In this document: positions 33,437 through 44,454 of the stretch, one piece after another
Numbering within the stretch: the stretch's first letter is position 1
Layout of the letters: each line of letters begins with the position of its first letter
Source: Piliocolobus tephrosceles
Lineage: Eukaryota; Chordata; Mammalia; Primates; Cercopithecidae
Direction of reading: 5' to 3'
Length of the DNA: 64,000 nucleotides
Assembly (NCBI RefSeq): GCF_002776525.5
Contig: NC_045439.1
Span: forward strand, 124,725,211 to 124,789,210
Made by a program: the position numbers and the translations under genes
Notes under the pieces: generated by a model
Told to the model about the DNA's origin: nothing
Databases searched by the model: none
Seen by the model: the letters and a program-made list of their open reading frames with translations, nothing else

Positions 33437-33727
33437 GCCGGGTGTGGTGGCTCACACCTGTAATCCTAGCACTTTGGGAGGCTAAGGCAGGCAAATCACG
33501 AGGTCAGGAGTTCAAGACCAGGCTGGCCAACATGGTGAAACCCCATCTCTACTAAAAACACAAAAAATTAACTGGGCATGGTGGCAAACACCTGTAATCC
33601 CATCTACTTGGGAGGCTGAGGCAGAGAATCGCTTGAACCAGGAAGGCAGAGGTTGCAGTGAGCCCAGATTGCACCACTGCACTCTAGCCTGGGCAACAGA
33701 GTGAGACTCTATCAAAAAAAAAAAAAA
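33437..33727 (+). mobile_element. AluS SINE
   Basis: Full length, directly after a nine-A run ending the truncated neighbour. Confidence 0.9.
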
Positions 33728-33776
33728 AGCCAAATGCCTCAGTTTTGTATAAAGGGGTATAAAATAATGATTACTG

Positions 33777-34082
33777 TCAGGCGTGGTGGCTCACACCTGT
33801 AATCCCAACACTTTGGGAGGCTGAGCAGGTGGATCACAAGATCAGGAGTTCAAGAGCAGCCTGGCCAAGGCAGTGAAACTCTGTCTCTAGTAAAAATACA
33901 AAAATTAGCCAGGCACAGTGCCAGGGCCTGTAATCCCTGCTACTCAGTAGGCTGAGGCAGGAGAATTGCTTGAACCTGGGCAGCAGAGGTTGCAGTGACC
34001 TGAGCTCATACCACTGCACTCCAGCCTGGGTGATAGCTGGAGTGAGACTCCATCTCAAAAATAAATAAATAAATAAATAAAT
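33777..34082 (+). mobile_element. AluS SINE
   Basis: Tail of AAAT units. The flanks aaaataatgattac and aaaataatgcttac form the target pair, the right one abutting the MaLR element. Confidence 0.9.
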
Positions 34083-34096
34083 AAAATAATGCTTAC

Positions 34097-34197
34097 TGAT
34101 ATGGTTTAGCTCTGTGTCATCCAAATCTCATCTTGTAGCTCCCATAATTCCCATATGTTGTGGGAGGGACCTGATGCATTGAGAAAAGACTAATACA
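34097..34197 (+). repeat. 5' LTR of MaLR element, internally deleted
   Basis: Only 101 bases against 351 in the 3' LTR. It keeps the start through gtgggagggacctgatg and the last bases gactaataca; the middle is missing. Confidence 0.85.
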
Positions 34198-34619
34198 GTA
34201 AATTGGTACTGGGAGTAGGGTGCTGCTGAAAAGATACCCAAAAATGTGGAAGCAACTTTGGAACTGGGTGATAGGCAGAGGTTGGAACAGTTTGGAGGGC
34301 TCAGAAGAAGACAGGAAAATGTGGAAAGTTTGGAACTCCCTAGAGACTTGTTGAATGGCTTTGACCAAAATGCTGATAATGATACGGACAATGAAATCCA
34401 GGCTGAGGTAGTCTCAGATAGAGACGAAAAACTTGCTTGGAACTGGAGTTAAGGTGACTCTTGTTATGTTTTAGCAAAGACACTGGTGGCATTTTGCCTC
34501 TGCCCTAGAGGTTTGTGAAACTTTGACCTTAGAGAGATGATTTATAGTATCTGGTGGAAGAAATTTCTAAGCAACAAAGCATTCAAGAGGTGACTTGAGT
34601 GCTGTTAAAGGCATTCTGT

Positions 34620-34917
34620 GGCTGGACGTGGTGGCTCACGCCTGTAATTCCAGCACTTTGGGAGGCTGAGTTGGGTGGATCACCGGAGGTCGGGAATTTG
34701 AGATCAGCCTGACTAACAGAGAAAGCCCGTCTCTACTAAAAATACAAAATTAACCAGGCGTGATGGCATGTGCCCATAATCCCAGCTACTTGGGAGGCTG
34801 AGGCAGGAGAACCGCTAGAACCTGGGAGGCGGAGGTTGCAGTGAGTCGAGATAACGCTGTTGCACTCCAGCCTGGGTGACAAGAGTGAAACTCCATCTCA
34901 AAAAAAAAAAAAAAAAA
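34620..34917 (+). mobile_element. AluS SINE in MaLR interior
   Basis: Perfect target duplication aaaggcattctgt at 34607-34619 and 34918-34930. Confidence 0.94.
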
Positions 34918-35002
34918 AAAGGCATTCTGTTTCAAAAGGGAAATTGCATAAAAATTGGCATAATTTGCAGCCTGACAATGCAATAGTAAAGAAAATCCCA
35001 GG

Positions 35003-35363
35003 CCGGGCGCGGTGGCTCAAGCCTGTAATCCCAGCACTTTGGGAGGCCAAGATGGGCGGATCACGAGGTCAGGAGATCGAGACCATCCTGGCCTCCCAAN
35101 NNNNNNNNNNNNNNNNNNNNNNNNNNNNNNNNNNNNNNNNNNNNNNNNNNNNNNNNNNNNNNNNNNNNNNNNNNNNNNNNNNNNNNNNNNNNNNNNNNNT
35201 GCCGGGCGAGGTGGCGGGCGCCTGTAGTCCCAGCTACTCCGGAGGCTGAGGCAGGAGAATGGCATAAACCCGGGAGGCGGAGCTTGCAGTGAGCTGAGAT
35301 CTGGCCACTGCACTCCAGCCTGGGCGACAGAGTGAGACTCCGTCTCAAAAAAAAAAAAAAAAA
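35003..35363 (+). mobile_element. AluY SINE containing an assembly gap
   Basis: Monkey-type AluY flanked by gaaaatccca on both sides. 100 N (35100-35199) replace part of the left arm. Confidence 0.9.
35100..35199. other. Assembly gap, 100 N
   Basis: Exactly 100 undetermined bases. The eight bases before it (cctcccaa) do not fit the plus-strand Alu around them. Confidence 0.99.
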
Positions 35364-36006
35364 AAGAAGAAAATCCCATTTTCTGAGGAGAAATTCAAGC
35401 CAACTATAGAAATTTGCATAAGTAATGAGGAGCCAAATGTTAATCAACAAGACAATGAGGAAAATGTCTCCAGGGCATGTCAGAGACCTTTGTGGCAGCC
35501 CCTCCCATCACAGGCCCCAAGGCCTAGGAGAAAAAAGTGGTTTCCTGGCCAGGTCCAGGGTCCCATACCTCCTGCTGCCTAGGAACTTGGTGCCCTGCAT
35601 CCCAGACACCCCAGCCATGGAGCCATGGCTGAAAGAAGCCAACGTAGAGCTCAGGCCGTGGCTTCAGAGGGTGCAAGCCCCAAGCCTTGGCAGCTTCCAC
35701 ATGGTTCTGAGCCTGCCAGTGAACAGAAGTCAAGAATTGAGGTTTGGGAGCCTCTGCCCAGATTTCAGAAGATGTATGGAAATGCCTGGATGCCCAGGCA
35801 GAAGTTTGCTGTAGGGGGTGGGGTCCTCATGGGAAACCTCTGTTAGGGCAGTGTGGAAGTGAAATGTGGGGTGGAAGCCCCCACACAAAATCCTCACTGG
35901 GGCACCGCCTAGTGGAGCTGTGAAAAGAGGGCCACTGTCCTCTAGACGCCATAATGGTAGATCAACCAACAGCTTGCACCATGCACCTAGAAAAGCCACA
36001 GACACT

Positions 36007-36317
36007 GGCTGGACGTGGTGGCCATGCCTGAAATCCCAGCACTTTGGGAGGCTGAGGTGTGGGGATCACAAGGTCAGGAGATGGAGACCATCCTGGCTAA
36101 CAGGGTGAAACCCCCTCCCTACTAAAAATAGAAAAATTAGCCAGGCCTCGTGGCCGGAGCCTGTAGTCCCATCTACTTGGGAGGCTGAGGCAGGAGAATG
36201 CCGTGAACCTGGGAGATGCAGCTTGCAGTGAGCTGAGATCGCACCACTGCACTCCAGCCAGTGCAGTGACGGAGTGAGACTCCGTTTCAAAAAAAAAAAG
36301 AAAAGAAAAGAAAAAAG
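36007..36317 (+). mobile_element. AluY/S SINE in MaLR interior
   Basis: Target pair aagccacagacact (35993) and aagccgcagacact (about 36320). Tail of AAAAG units. Confidence 0.92.
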
Positions 36318-36480
36318 AAAAGCCGCAGACACTCAACACTAGCCTGCGAAGGCAGCCGTGCAAAGTTACAGGGGCAGAACTGCCCAAGACCATGGGAACC
36401 TACCTCTTGCATCAGCATGACCTGGATGTGAGATGTGGAGTCAAAGGAGATCAATTGGGAGCTTTAAGATTTGACTGTCA

Positions 36481-36766
36481 AGCCGGGCGCGGTGGCTCAA
36501 GCCTGTAATCCCAGCATTTTGGGAGGCCGAGAGGGCGGATCACGAGGTCAGGAGATCGAGACCATCCTGGCTAACACAGTGAAACCCCGTCTCTACTAAA
36601 GAACACAAAAAACTAGCCGGGCGAGGTGGCGGGCGCCTGTAGTCCCAGCTACTCGGGAGGCTGAGGCAGGAGAATGGCGTAAACCCAGGGGGCGGAGCTG
36701 GCAGTGAGCTGAGATCCCCCCACTGCACTCTAGCCTGGGAGACAGAGCCAGACTCCGTCTCAAAAA
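36481..36766 (+). mobile_element. AluY SINE, monkey type, in MaLR interior
   Basis: Target duplication gatttgactgtc on both sides. Confidence 0.93.
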
Positions 36767-36992
36767 AAAGATTTGACTGTCCAGCTGGATTTCAGACTTG
36801 CATAGGGCCTGTAGCCCCTTTGTTTTGGCCAACTTCTCCCATTTGGAATGGGTGTATTTACCCAACACCTGTACCCCCATTGTATCTAGGAAGTAATTAA
36901 CTTGCTTTTGATTTTGCAGGCTCATAGACAGAAGGGATTTGCCTTGTCTCAGATGAGACTTTGGACTACGGACTTTAGAATTAACATTAAAT

Positions 36993-37277
36993 GCCGGGCG
37001 CGGTGGCTCAAGCCTGTAATCCCAGCACTTTGGGAGGCCAAGACGGGCGGATCACGAGGTCAGGAGTTCGAGACCATCCCGGCTAACACGGTGAAACCCC
37101 GTCTCTACTAAAAATACAAAAAACTAGCCGGGCGAGGTGGCGGGCGCCTATAGTCCCAGCAACTCGGGAGGCTGAGGCAGGAGAATGGCATAAACCCGGG
37201 AGGCGGAGCTTGCAGTGAGCTGAGATCCGGCCACTGCACTCCAGCCTGGGCGACAGAGCCGTCTCAAAAAAAAAAAA
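36993..37277 (+). mobile_element. AluY SINE, monkey type, in MaLR interior
   Basis: Target duplication agaattaacattaaa (36977 and 37278). It lacks the gagactcc block before the tail (cagagccgtctc). Confidence 0.94.
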
Positions 37278-37352
37278 AAGAATTAACATTAAAATGAGTT
37301 GAGACTTTGGGGGACGGTTGGGAAGGCATGATTGGTTTTGAAATGTGAAAAT

Positions 37353-37659
37353 AGGCCGGGCGCGGTGGCTCAAGCCTGTAATCCCAGCACTTTGGGAGGC
37401 CGAGGCGGGTAGATCACGAGGTCAGGAGATCGAGACCATCCTGGCTAACATGGTGAAACCCCGTCTCTACTAAAAATACAAAAAAACTAGCCGGGCGTGG
37501 TGGCGGGCGCCTGTAGTCCCAGCTACTCGGAGGCTGAGGCGGGAGAATGGTGTGAACCCCGGAGGCGGAGCTTGCAGTGAGCCGAGATCGCGCCACTGCA
37601 CTCCAGCCTGGGTGACACAGTCAGACTCCGTCTCAAAAAAAAAAAAAAAAAAGAAAGAA
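37353..37659 (+). mobile_element. AluY SINE in MaLR interior
   Basis: Target duplication gaaatgtgaaaata at 37339-37352 and 37660-37673. Confidence 0.95.
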
Positions 37660-37702
37660 AGAAATGTGAAAATAAGAGATTTGAGAGGGACCATGGTTGG
37701 AA

Positions 37703-38053
37703 TGATACGGTTTGGCTCTGTGTCTCCACCCAAACCTCATCTTGTAGCTCCCATAATTCCCATGTGTTATGAGAGGGACCTGGTGAAAGATGACTGAACT
37801 ATGGGGGTGGGTCTTTCCCCTGCTGTTCTCGTGATAGTGAATGGGTCTCACGAGATCTGATGGTTTTAAAAACGGGAGTTGCTCTGCACAAGCTATCTCC
37901 TTGCCTGCTGCCATGTAAAACATGTCTTTGCTCCTCCTATGTCTTTCACCATGATTGTGAGGCCTCCCTAGCCATATGGAACTGTGACTTTCCTCCATAA
38001 AATACCCAGTCACAGGTATGTTGTTATTAGCAGCGTGAGAACAGACTAATACA
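37703..38053 (+). repeat. 3' LTR of MaLR element
   Basis: 351 bases with the recognisable MaLR blocks gtagctcccataattccc, gctgttctcgtgatagtgaa, tctcacgagatctgatgg and gcagcgtgagaacagactaa. Confidence 0.9.
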
Positions 38054-38115
38054 CTTACTTTCCCGGACCATGCCAATAAAAATCACAAAGAGTTACCACC
38101 AAAAGAATGAAGTCC

Positions 38116-38407
38116 AGGGCCAAGTTTGGTGGCTTATGCCTGTAATCCCAGCAATTTGGGAGACCCAGGTGAGAGGATGGCTTGACCCCAGGAGTCTGAG
38201 ATCAGCCCTAGCAACATAGTGAGATTCTGTCTCTACAAAAAATTAGTGGGTCATGGTGGTGTGTTTCTGTAATCCCAGCTACTTGAGAGGCTGAGGCACA
38301 AGAATCCCTTGAATCTGAGAGGCAGAGGTTGCAGTGAGCCAAGACTGTGCCACTAGACTCCAGCCTGGGCAACACAGTGAGACCCTGTCTCAAAAAGAAA
38401 GAAAAAA
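38116..38407 (+). mobile_element. Alu SINE, old
   Basis: Perfect target duplication aaaagaatgaagtcca at 38100-38115 and after the element. Left arm diverged. Confidence 0.92.
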
Positions 38408-38454
38408 AAAGAATGAAGTCCAAATAATTACAAAATGGTGGTATAATAATCAAC

Positions 38455-38560
38455 AGGGCAGAATCTGTTTTATTTCCTGTCGTATACTACGTACTTAGCA
38501 CATAGGAGGTGCCCAAAAAATATTTGTTGAACTAAGTAAATGTAAATGAATAAACTCTAC
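38455..38560 (+). mobile_element. LINE-2 3' end fragment
   Basis: Motifs tacttagcacataggaggtg and aaatatttgttgaactaagt match the terminal L2 pattern. Confidence 0.65.
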
Positions 38561-38619
38561 CAAGGGCATATTGAAATAATTTTCACTTAAAATATAATTA
38601 GGAATTAATTAGACATCAT

Positions 38620-38809
38620 GGCCGGGCGCGGTGGCTCAAGCCTGTAATCCCAGCACTTGGGAGGCCGAGACGGGCGGATCACGAGGTCAGGAGATCGAGA
38701 CCATCCTGGCTAACACGGTGAAACCCCGTCTCTACTAAAAAATACAAAAAACTAGCCGGGCGAGGTGGCGGGCGCCTGTAGTCCCAGCTACTCAGGAGGC
38801 TGGGGCAGC
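38620..38809 (+). mobile_element. AluY, sense half of a fold-back junction
   Basis: Monkey-type AluY from its first base through the start of the right arm (ggaggctggggcag), where it joins an antisense Alu directly. Confidence 0.92.
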
Positions 38810-38951
38810 AGAGTCTCGCTCTGTCGCCCAGGCTGGAGTGCAGTGGCCGGATCTCAGCTCACTGCAAGCTCTGCCTCCCGGGTTCACACAGATCTGCCCG
38901 TCTCGGCCTCCCAAAGTGCTGGGATTACAGGCTTGATCCACCGCGCCCAGC
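38810..38951 (-). mobile_element. Internally deleted AluY, antisense half of the junction
   Basis: Begins gagtctcgctctgtcgcc without a T-run and skips from gggttcacac to agatctgcccgtctcggcc. Confidence 0.9.
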
Positions 38952-39602
38952 TTCTGTCATACTTCAACCCATATGTTCCAGTTCCTCCAAAGACTTGCCT
39001 CTGTCACTTAACTCTTTCTTTCCCATCATAGATTTGTTTTCCTTTTTGATTGCTCTGTTTATCTTTTTGTGTGTTTTTTTGCCTTTCTCATTGTCCTCTC
39101 TCCTCATGCTACGGTTTCTACTTGATCCCCATCCTCTGAGGATTTTTTTTTTTCTAATGGTCAACCTTAGGATCCCCAGAACTTTAACAAATTATCCTTA
39201 TAATTTATCCCTCAAAAGCACTCTCTCTCCCCCACCACTCCCTGCCCCCACCCTATCTTTCTCCCACTGGCTGCTAGGCTCTTGGCCCTTCCCCCACAAC
39301 CTCCCTTTCCTGTCCGACTACCTTGTCCTCTTTACATACTCTGGATTCCCTTATATTTAACATGAGGAATGAGAAGAGGAAAAATGAAGAAAAGCAAAAA
39401 GAATAAAGTCTATCCTTCCTCCTCTGAATATTTAAATTCCTTCCATCTTCTGCCGAATGAACTCTGAAAAGAAACACCAGACAACATTCAGTCTGAATGA
39501 CCCTCCTTGATCTTCACTCCCTCCCTCTTCCCCTAAAACACCATGGCAACTGCCACCTGAAAGAGGTTAGGCGGAAATCATCTAATAAGACCAGGGTTGT
39601 TT
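38952..39602. other. Pyrimidine-rich intergenic DNA, no gene seen
   Basis: C/T-rich with a chance frame of about 120 codons on the plus strand, low in complexity. No exon or repeat family recognised. Confidence 0.45.
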
Positions 39603-39619
39603 GCCAAGGCTTTCTTATT

Positions 39620-39917
39620 TTTTTTTTTTTTTTTTGAGACGGAGTCTTGCTCTGTCGCGGGGGCTGGAGTGCAGTGGCAGGTTCTCAGCTCACCGCAAAC
39701 TCCGCCTCCCGGGTTTACGCCATTCTCCTGCCTCAGCCTCCGGGTAGCTGGGACTACAGGCGCCCGCCACCTCGCCCGGCTAGGTTTTTTTTGTATTTTG
39801 TAGTAGAGACGGGGTTTCACGGTGTTAGCCAGGATGGTCTCGATCTCCTGACCTCGTGATCCGCCCGTATCGGCCTCCCAAAGTGCTGGGATTACAAGCT
39901 TGAGCCACCGCGCCCGG
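39620..39917 (-). mobile_element. AluY SINE, monkey type
   Basis: Target duplication caaggctttcttattt on both sides (39604 and 39919). Confidence 0.94.
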
Positions 39918-40194
39918 CCAAGGCTTTCTTATTTAGGAAAGTTTTGCAAAGGGCGCTTTACCCTTACTCTTTATTCTCTCACTTCCTTGATGCTAGCAAG
40001 ACAAAGAGCATGTGACAGTATATGTTATTATAAGATCCATACTTTTAGTAAATGTTGACTTTGTACATCTTCAAATTTTCTTTAGAATTTATAAGTTTAA
40101 GTTATCCTCCAGGTCTGCAGCCAGAAGGCAAGGCCCATAACAGAAGCAGAAATCACCAGGATGGCAATAAAGTCTTAAATTGTGTGAAAAAAAC

Positions 40195-40757
40195 ATAGGC
40201 TGTCCAATCAGGCACTGCTTGCACAAATTTCAACCCTGCTCTTTATCAGCTACAAGACCTTGCGCTATTAAGCTATTTTGCCTCTCTAAGCCTCAGTTTC
40301 CTTATTTGTAAATTGGGGTGTTCTCCATGTGTGAGGTGGAAACTATACAATGCTTCCTTTCCAAAATTTTTTTTTTTTTTTTGAGACAGAGTCTCGCTCT
40401 GTCGCCCAGGCTGGAGTGCAGTGGCCGGATCTCAGCTCACTGCAAGCTCCACCTCCCGGGTTTACGCCATTCTCCTGCCTCAGCCTCCCAAGTAGCTGGG
40501 ACTACAGGCGCCCGCCACCTCGCCCGGCTAGTTTTTTGTATTTTTTAGTAGAGACGGGGTTTCACCGTGTAGGCCAGGATGGTCTCGATCTCCTGACCTC
40601 GTGATCCACCCGTCTCGGCCTCCCAAAGTGCTGGGATTACAGGCTTGAGCCACCGCGCCCGGCCTGCAAAATTATTTTAAAGATTTAATGAGATTATGTG
40701 TTCAAAGGGCAGTTTGCACAGAATGCACCACAGCTATGAATATTGCTATCAACTGAA
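40195..40757 (+). mobile_element. MIR SINE split by AluY
   Basis: Left part has ctacaagaccttgcgctatt and taagcctcagtttccttatt. After the Alu it resumes with gatttaatgagattatgtg. Ancient, noncoding. Confidence 0.65.
40368..40664 (-). mobile_element. AluY SINE, monkey type
   Basis: Inserted in the MIR. Antisense, ending gccaccgcgcccggcc. Confidence 0.94.
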
Positions 40758-41023
40758 ACAGTACAGGTGTTTCTAGATTCCTAGTTCAGTTCTCATGCAA
40801 TTAAATCAAGTCATAAGATCATAGGATTCTAACGATTCAGAAGGTAGAGAAAATGCCTCCACAATACCTCCATTTCTGAAAACAGACTAGAAAAAGAAGA
40901 ATAAGAGCAGAGTGTTTTCCTGAGAGAAAAGGCACTGAATGAATGGCAAAAAGTTTTCTGGACTCCCTCATGACTATCGTTTTATTTTTAGGGAAAAAAC
41001 CCCCTAGAAGCTTAGAAGCTTTT

Positions 41024-41337
41024 CTTTTTTTTCTTTTTTCTTTTTTTTTTTTTTTTTTTTTTTTGAGACAGAGTCTCACTCTGTTGCCCAGGCTGGAGTT
41101 CACTGGTGCAGTCTCAGTTCACTGCAATCTCTGCCTCCTGAATTCAAGTGATACTCCTGCCTCAACCTCCCAACTAGCTGGGAATGCACCACCACGCCCA
41201 ACTAAACTTTGTATTTTTAGTAGAGATGGAGTTTCACCATGTTGGCCAGACTGGTCTCAAACTCTTGACCTCAGGTCATCTGGCCGCTCACACCTCCCAA
41301 AGTGCTAGGATTACAGGTGTGAGCTACCACACCCGGC
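41024..41337 (-). mobile_element. AluS SINE
   Basis: Long T/C-rich tail. Shortened near 41185 (agctgggaatgcaccacc). Confidence 0.89.
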
Positions 41338-41344
41338 CAGAAGC

Positions 41345-41375
<31 letters not shown>

Positions 41376-41384
41376 TATTTTATT
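41345..41384. repeat. (TTTA)n microsatellite
   Basis: About nine TTTA units, probably an expanded Alu tail. Confidence 0.93.
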
Positions 41385-41685
41385 ATTTTTTTTCTTTTTT
41401 TGAGACGGAGTCCCGCTCTGTCGCCCAGGCTGGAGTGCAGTGGCCGGATCTCAGCTCACTGCAAGCTCCGCCTCCCGGGTTTACGCCATTCTCCTGCCTC
41501 AGCCTCCAGAGTAGCTGGGACTACAGGCGCCCGCCACCTCGCCCGGCTAGTTTTTTTTTGTATTTTTAGTAGAGACGGGGTTTCACCATGTTAGCCAGGA
41601 TGGTCTCGATCTCCTGACCTCGTGATCCGCCTGTCTCGGCCTCCCAAAGTGCTGGGATTACAGGCTTGAGCCACCGCGCCCGGCT
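41385..41685 (-). mobile_element. AluY SINE, monkey type
   Basis: Antisense, close to consensus, ending accgcgcccggc. Confidence 0.93.
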
Positions 41686-41686
41686 A

Positions 41687-41984
41687 TTTTTATTTTTTGA
41701 GGCAGAGTTTTGCTCTTGTTGCCCAGGCTGGAGTGATGTTGAGATCTCAGCTCACTGTGACCTGCGCCTCCCGGGTTCAAGCGATCCTCCTGCCTCAGCC
41801 TCCTGAGTTGCTGGAATTACAGGTGCCTGCCATCATGCTTAGCTAATTTTTTGTATTTTTAGTAGAGATAGGGTTTCGTCATATTGGCCAGACTGGTCTT
41901 GAACTCCTGGCCTCAGGTGATCCGCCTGTCTTGGCCTCCAAAAACAGTGCTGGGATTACAGGCGTGAGCCACCACGCCCAGCCC
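41687..41984 (-). mobile_element. AluS SINE
   Basis: Antisense, with a small insertion (ctccaaaaacagtgctggg) near 41940. Confidence 0.89.
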
Positions 41985-41992
41985 AGTAGCAT

Positions 41993-42266
41993 TTTTTAGA
42001 TGGAGTCTCCCTCTGTTGCCCAGGCTGGAGTGCAGTGGCACGATCTTGGCTCACTGCATCCTCCGCTTCCCAGGTTCTCTGCCTCAGCCTCCGGAATAGC
42101 TGGGATTACAGGCGCCCGCCACCACGCCCCGCTAATTTTTGTATTTTTAGTAGAAACAGGGTTTTACCATCTTGGCCAAGCTGATCTTGAACTTTTGACC
42201 TCGTGATCCACCTGCCTTGGCCTCCCAAAGTGCTGGGATTACAAGCGTGAGCCACTGCGCCGGGCC
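41993..42266 (-). mobile_element. AluS SINE
   Basis: Third antisense Alu in a row. Loses bases near 42075. Confidence 0.89.
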
Positions 42267-42379
42267 AAGTGTATTCATCTTAACATCAAAACATCTGGCT
42301 AAAGGCAGTACACACATTTGGGAAGCATGTTATGTATTTGGTCCACAGGCAGTGCTTGGTTCGTGGGTACCCAAAACCA

Positions 42380-42555
42380 GTCAAACATAATTGTTTCAAA
42401 CTTAACTCTTCAAAGGAATCATTTAAGAGCTTGTTTAAATATCTTAGGTTCCCCCTTCCCAGAGATTCTGAGTAAGTAATCTGTGGGGGAGCCCAGGAAT
42501 GTGAATTCTCCATAAATTCCCCTTGTGATTGTGGTGTCTGGGAGTCACTAGACCA
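42380..42555 (+). mobile_element. MER5A-like DNA transposon fossil
   Basis: Follows the hAT-Charlie MER5A pattern: ggaatcatttaagagcttgt, ttcccagagattctgagtaa, gagcccaggaatgtgaattc. Noncoding. Confidence 0.55.
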
Positions 42556-42663
42556 AAAGAGAGTAGAGAGCTTTGGCAATAAGCATTCTTGACTGGCTCC
42601 TCATCTTTCTCTTCCTGAGATGTCACTCCAATCACCTTCTCCTTGCTCCTCACAGTTCCTGCC

Positions 42664-42665
<2 letters not shown>

Positions 42666-42709
<44 letters not shown>
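42666..42709. repeat. (TG)n microsatellite
   Basis: About 22 uninterrupted TG units at the tail position of the next antisense Alu. Length makes it likely polymorphic. Confidence 0.96.
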
Positions 42710-42710
<1 letters not shown>

Positions 42711-42983
42711 TGGAGTCGCGCTCCGTTGGCCGCTGGAGTGCAGTGGCGCAATCTCGGCTCACTGCAAGTTCCACCTCCCAGGCTCACGCCATTCTCCTGC
42801 CTCAGCCTCCTGAGTAGCTGGGACTACAGGCGCCCACCACCACGCCCGGCTAAGTTTTCTATTTTTAGTAGAGATGGGGTTTCACCGTGTTAGCCAGGAT
42901 GTCTCGATCTCCTGACCTTGTGATCTGCCCACCTCGGCCTCCCAAAGTGCTGGGATTACAGGCGTGAGCCACCGCGCCCAGCC
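42710..42983 (-). mobile_element. AluY SINE whose tail is a TG repeat
   Basis: Begins atggagtcgcgctccgttgg with no T-run. The body is otherwise AluY-like. Confidence 0.9.
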
Positions 42984-43069
42984 TCCTGGTTTCTTTAACT
43001 GGGGTGTTGGGCTGATATCACAAAACAGCATGTAGGAAACTCTGAGAGTCAAATACAATGACTAACATT

Positions 43070-43386
43070 TTTTATTTTATTTTACTATTTTATTTTCTGA
43101 GACAGGTTCTCACTCCACCCAGGCTGGAGTGTACTGGCTTGATCACTGATCACAGCTCATGGAAGCCATGACCTCCTGGGCTCAGGTGATCCTCCCACCT
43201 CAACCTCCTGAGTAGCTGGGACTACAGGCATGCGCCACTACAGCTGGCTAATTTTTTGTATATTTTTGTAGTGACAGACTTTTGCCATGTTGCCCAGGTT
43301 GGTCTCAAACTCCTAAACTCAAGTGATCCACCCACCTCAGCCTCTCAAAGTGCTGGGATTATAGACATAAGCCATTGCGCCTGGCC
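43070..43386 (-). mobile_element. AluJ-like SINE
   Basis: Old antisense copy with ctcctgggctcaggtgatcc wording. Confidence 0.87.
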
Positions 43387-43389
43387 AGC

Positions 43390-43702
43390 TTTATTTTTTC
43401 TTTTTTATTTATTTTATTTTTTTATTTTTTTGAGATGGAGCCTATATCTGTCGCCCAGGCTGGAGTGCAGTGGTGCGATCTCAACTCACTGCAACCTCCG
43501 CCTCCTGGGTTCACTCCATTCTCCTGCCCAGTAGCTGGGACTACAGGCGCCTGCCACAACGCCCGGCTAATTTTTTGTGTTTTTGGTAGAGACGTGGTTT
43601 CACCAGGTTAGCCAGGATGGTCTCGATCTCCTGATCTCGTGATCCACCCGCCTCGGCCTCCCAAAGTACTGGGATTACAGGCATGAGCCACTGCGCCCAG
43701 CC
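43390..43702 (-). mobile_element. AluY/S SINE
   Basis: Antisense. Loses about 13 bases near 43530. Confidence 0.89.
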
Positions 43703-43703
43703 T

Positions 43704-44003
43704 TCTTTTTTCTTTTCTTTTTTTTTTTTTTTGAGACAGAGTCTTGCTCTGTCACCCAGGCTGGAGTGCAGTGGCGTGATCTTGGCTCACTGCAGCCTCC
43801 GCCTCCTGGGTTCAAGCGATTCTTCTGCCTCAGCCTCCCAAGTGGCTGGGACTACAGGCACGTGCCACCACGCCTAGCTAATTTTTGCATTTTTAGTAGA
43901 GACGGGGTTTCACCATATTGGCCAGGCTGGTCTCGAACTCTTGACCTCGTGATCTGCCCGCCTCGGCCTCCCAAAGTGCAGGCGTGAACCACCGCACCTG
44001 GCC
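43704..44003 (-). mobile_element. AluS SINE
   Basis: Antisense, missing the tgggatta block near 43980. Confidence 0.9.
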
Positions 44004-44006
44004 AAG

Positions 44007-44129
44007 TTTTTGTGTTTTTAGTAGAGACGGGGTTTTACCATGTTAGCCAGGATGGTCTCCATCTCCTGACCTCGTGATTTGGCCTCCCACAGTGCTAGGA
44101 TTACAGGTGTGAGCCACCGCACCTGGCCC
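44007..44129 (-). mobile_element. Free-left-arm Alu fragment
   Basis: Antisense left arm only, ending gccaccgcacctggcc. Confidence 0.84.
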
Positions 44130-44152
44130 CGCTTTCTTTAAAAAGCAACAAG

Positions 44153-44450
44153 AGCGGGCGCATTGGCTCATGCCTGTAATCCCAGCACTTTGGGAGGCAA
44201 GGCGGGCGGATCACCTGAGGTCAGGAGTTCGAGACCAGCTTGACCAACATGGAGAAACCCCATCTCTACTGAAAATACAAAATTAGCCAGGCATGGTGGC
44301 AGATGCCTGTAATCCCAGCTACTCGGGAAGCTGAGGCAGGAGAATTGCTTGAACCCGCGATGCGAAGGTTACAGTGAGCCAAGATCTCTCCATTGCACTC
44401 CAGCCTGGGCAATAAGAGCAAAACTCTGTCTAAAGAAAAAAAAAAAAAAA
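44153..44450 (+). mobile_element. AluS SINE
   Basis: Full length. Its left target copy aaaaagcaacaag is at about 44140 and the matching right copy lies beyond the next Alu, so that Alu entered this one's tail. Confidence 0.9.
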
Positions 44451-44454
44451 AGTG

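Larger units (their letters stand above)
34097..38053 (+). mobile_element. MaLR endogenous element (THE1/MST-like), two LTRs
   Basis: A nonautonomous ERVL-MaLR retroelement. Both ends are LTRs starting tgatatggttt or tgatacggttt and ending actaataca, and the five-base duplication cttac flanks the whole element (34092-34096 and 38054-38058). The interior has the known MaLR wording: taaattggtactgggagtag, ggaactgggtgataggcaga, gaaaatgtggaaagtttgga, gttatgttttagcaaagac. Six Alus sit inside, leaving about 2.1 kb of MaLR sequence. No long frame survives, so it is an inactive fossil. Family call is by recognition; I cannot separate THE1 from MST by eye. Confidence 0.88.

Noticed and set aside
35425..35814. 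Open frame of 129 codons inside the MaLR interior
   Set aside because: Lies wholly in MaLR internal sequence, and MaLR copies are not known to encode a protein in this form.
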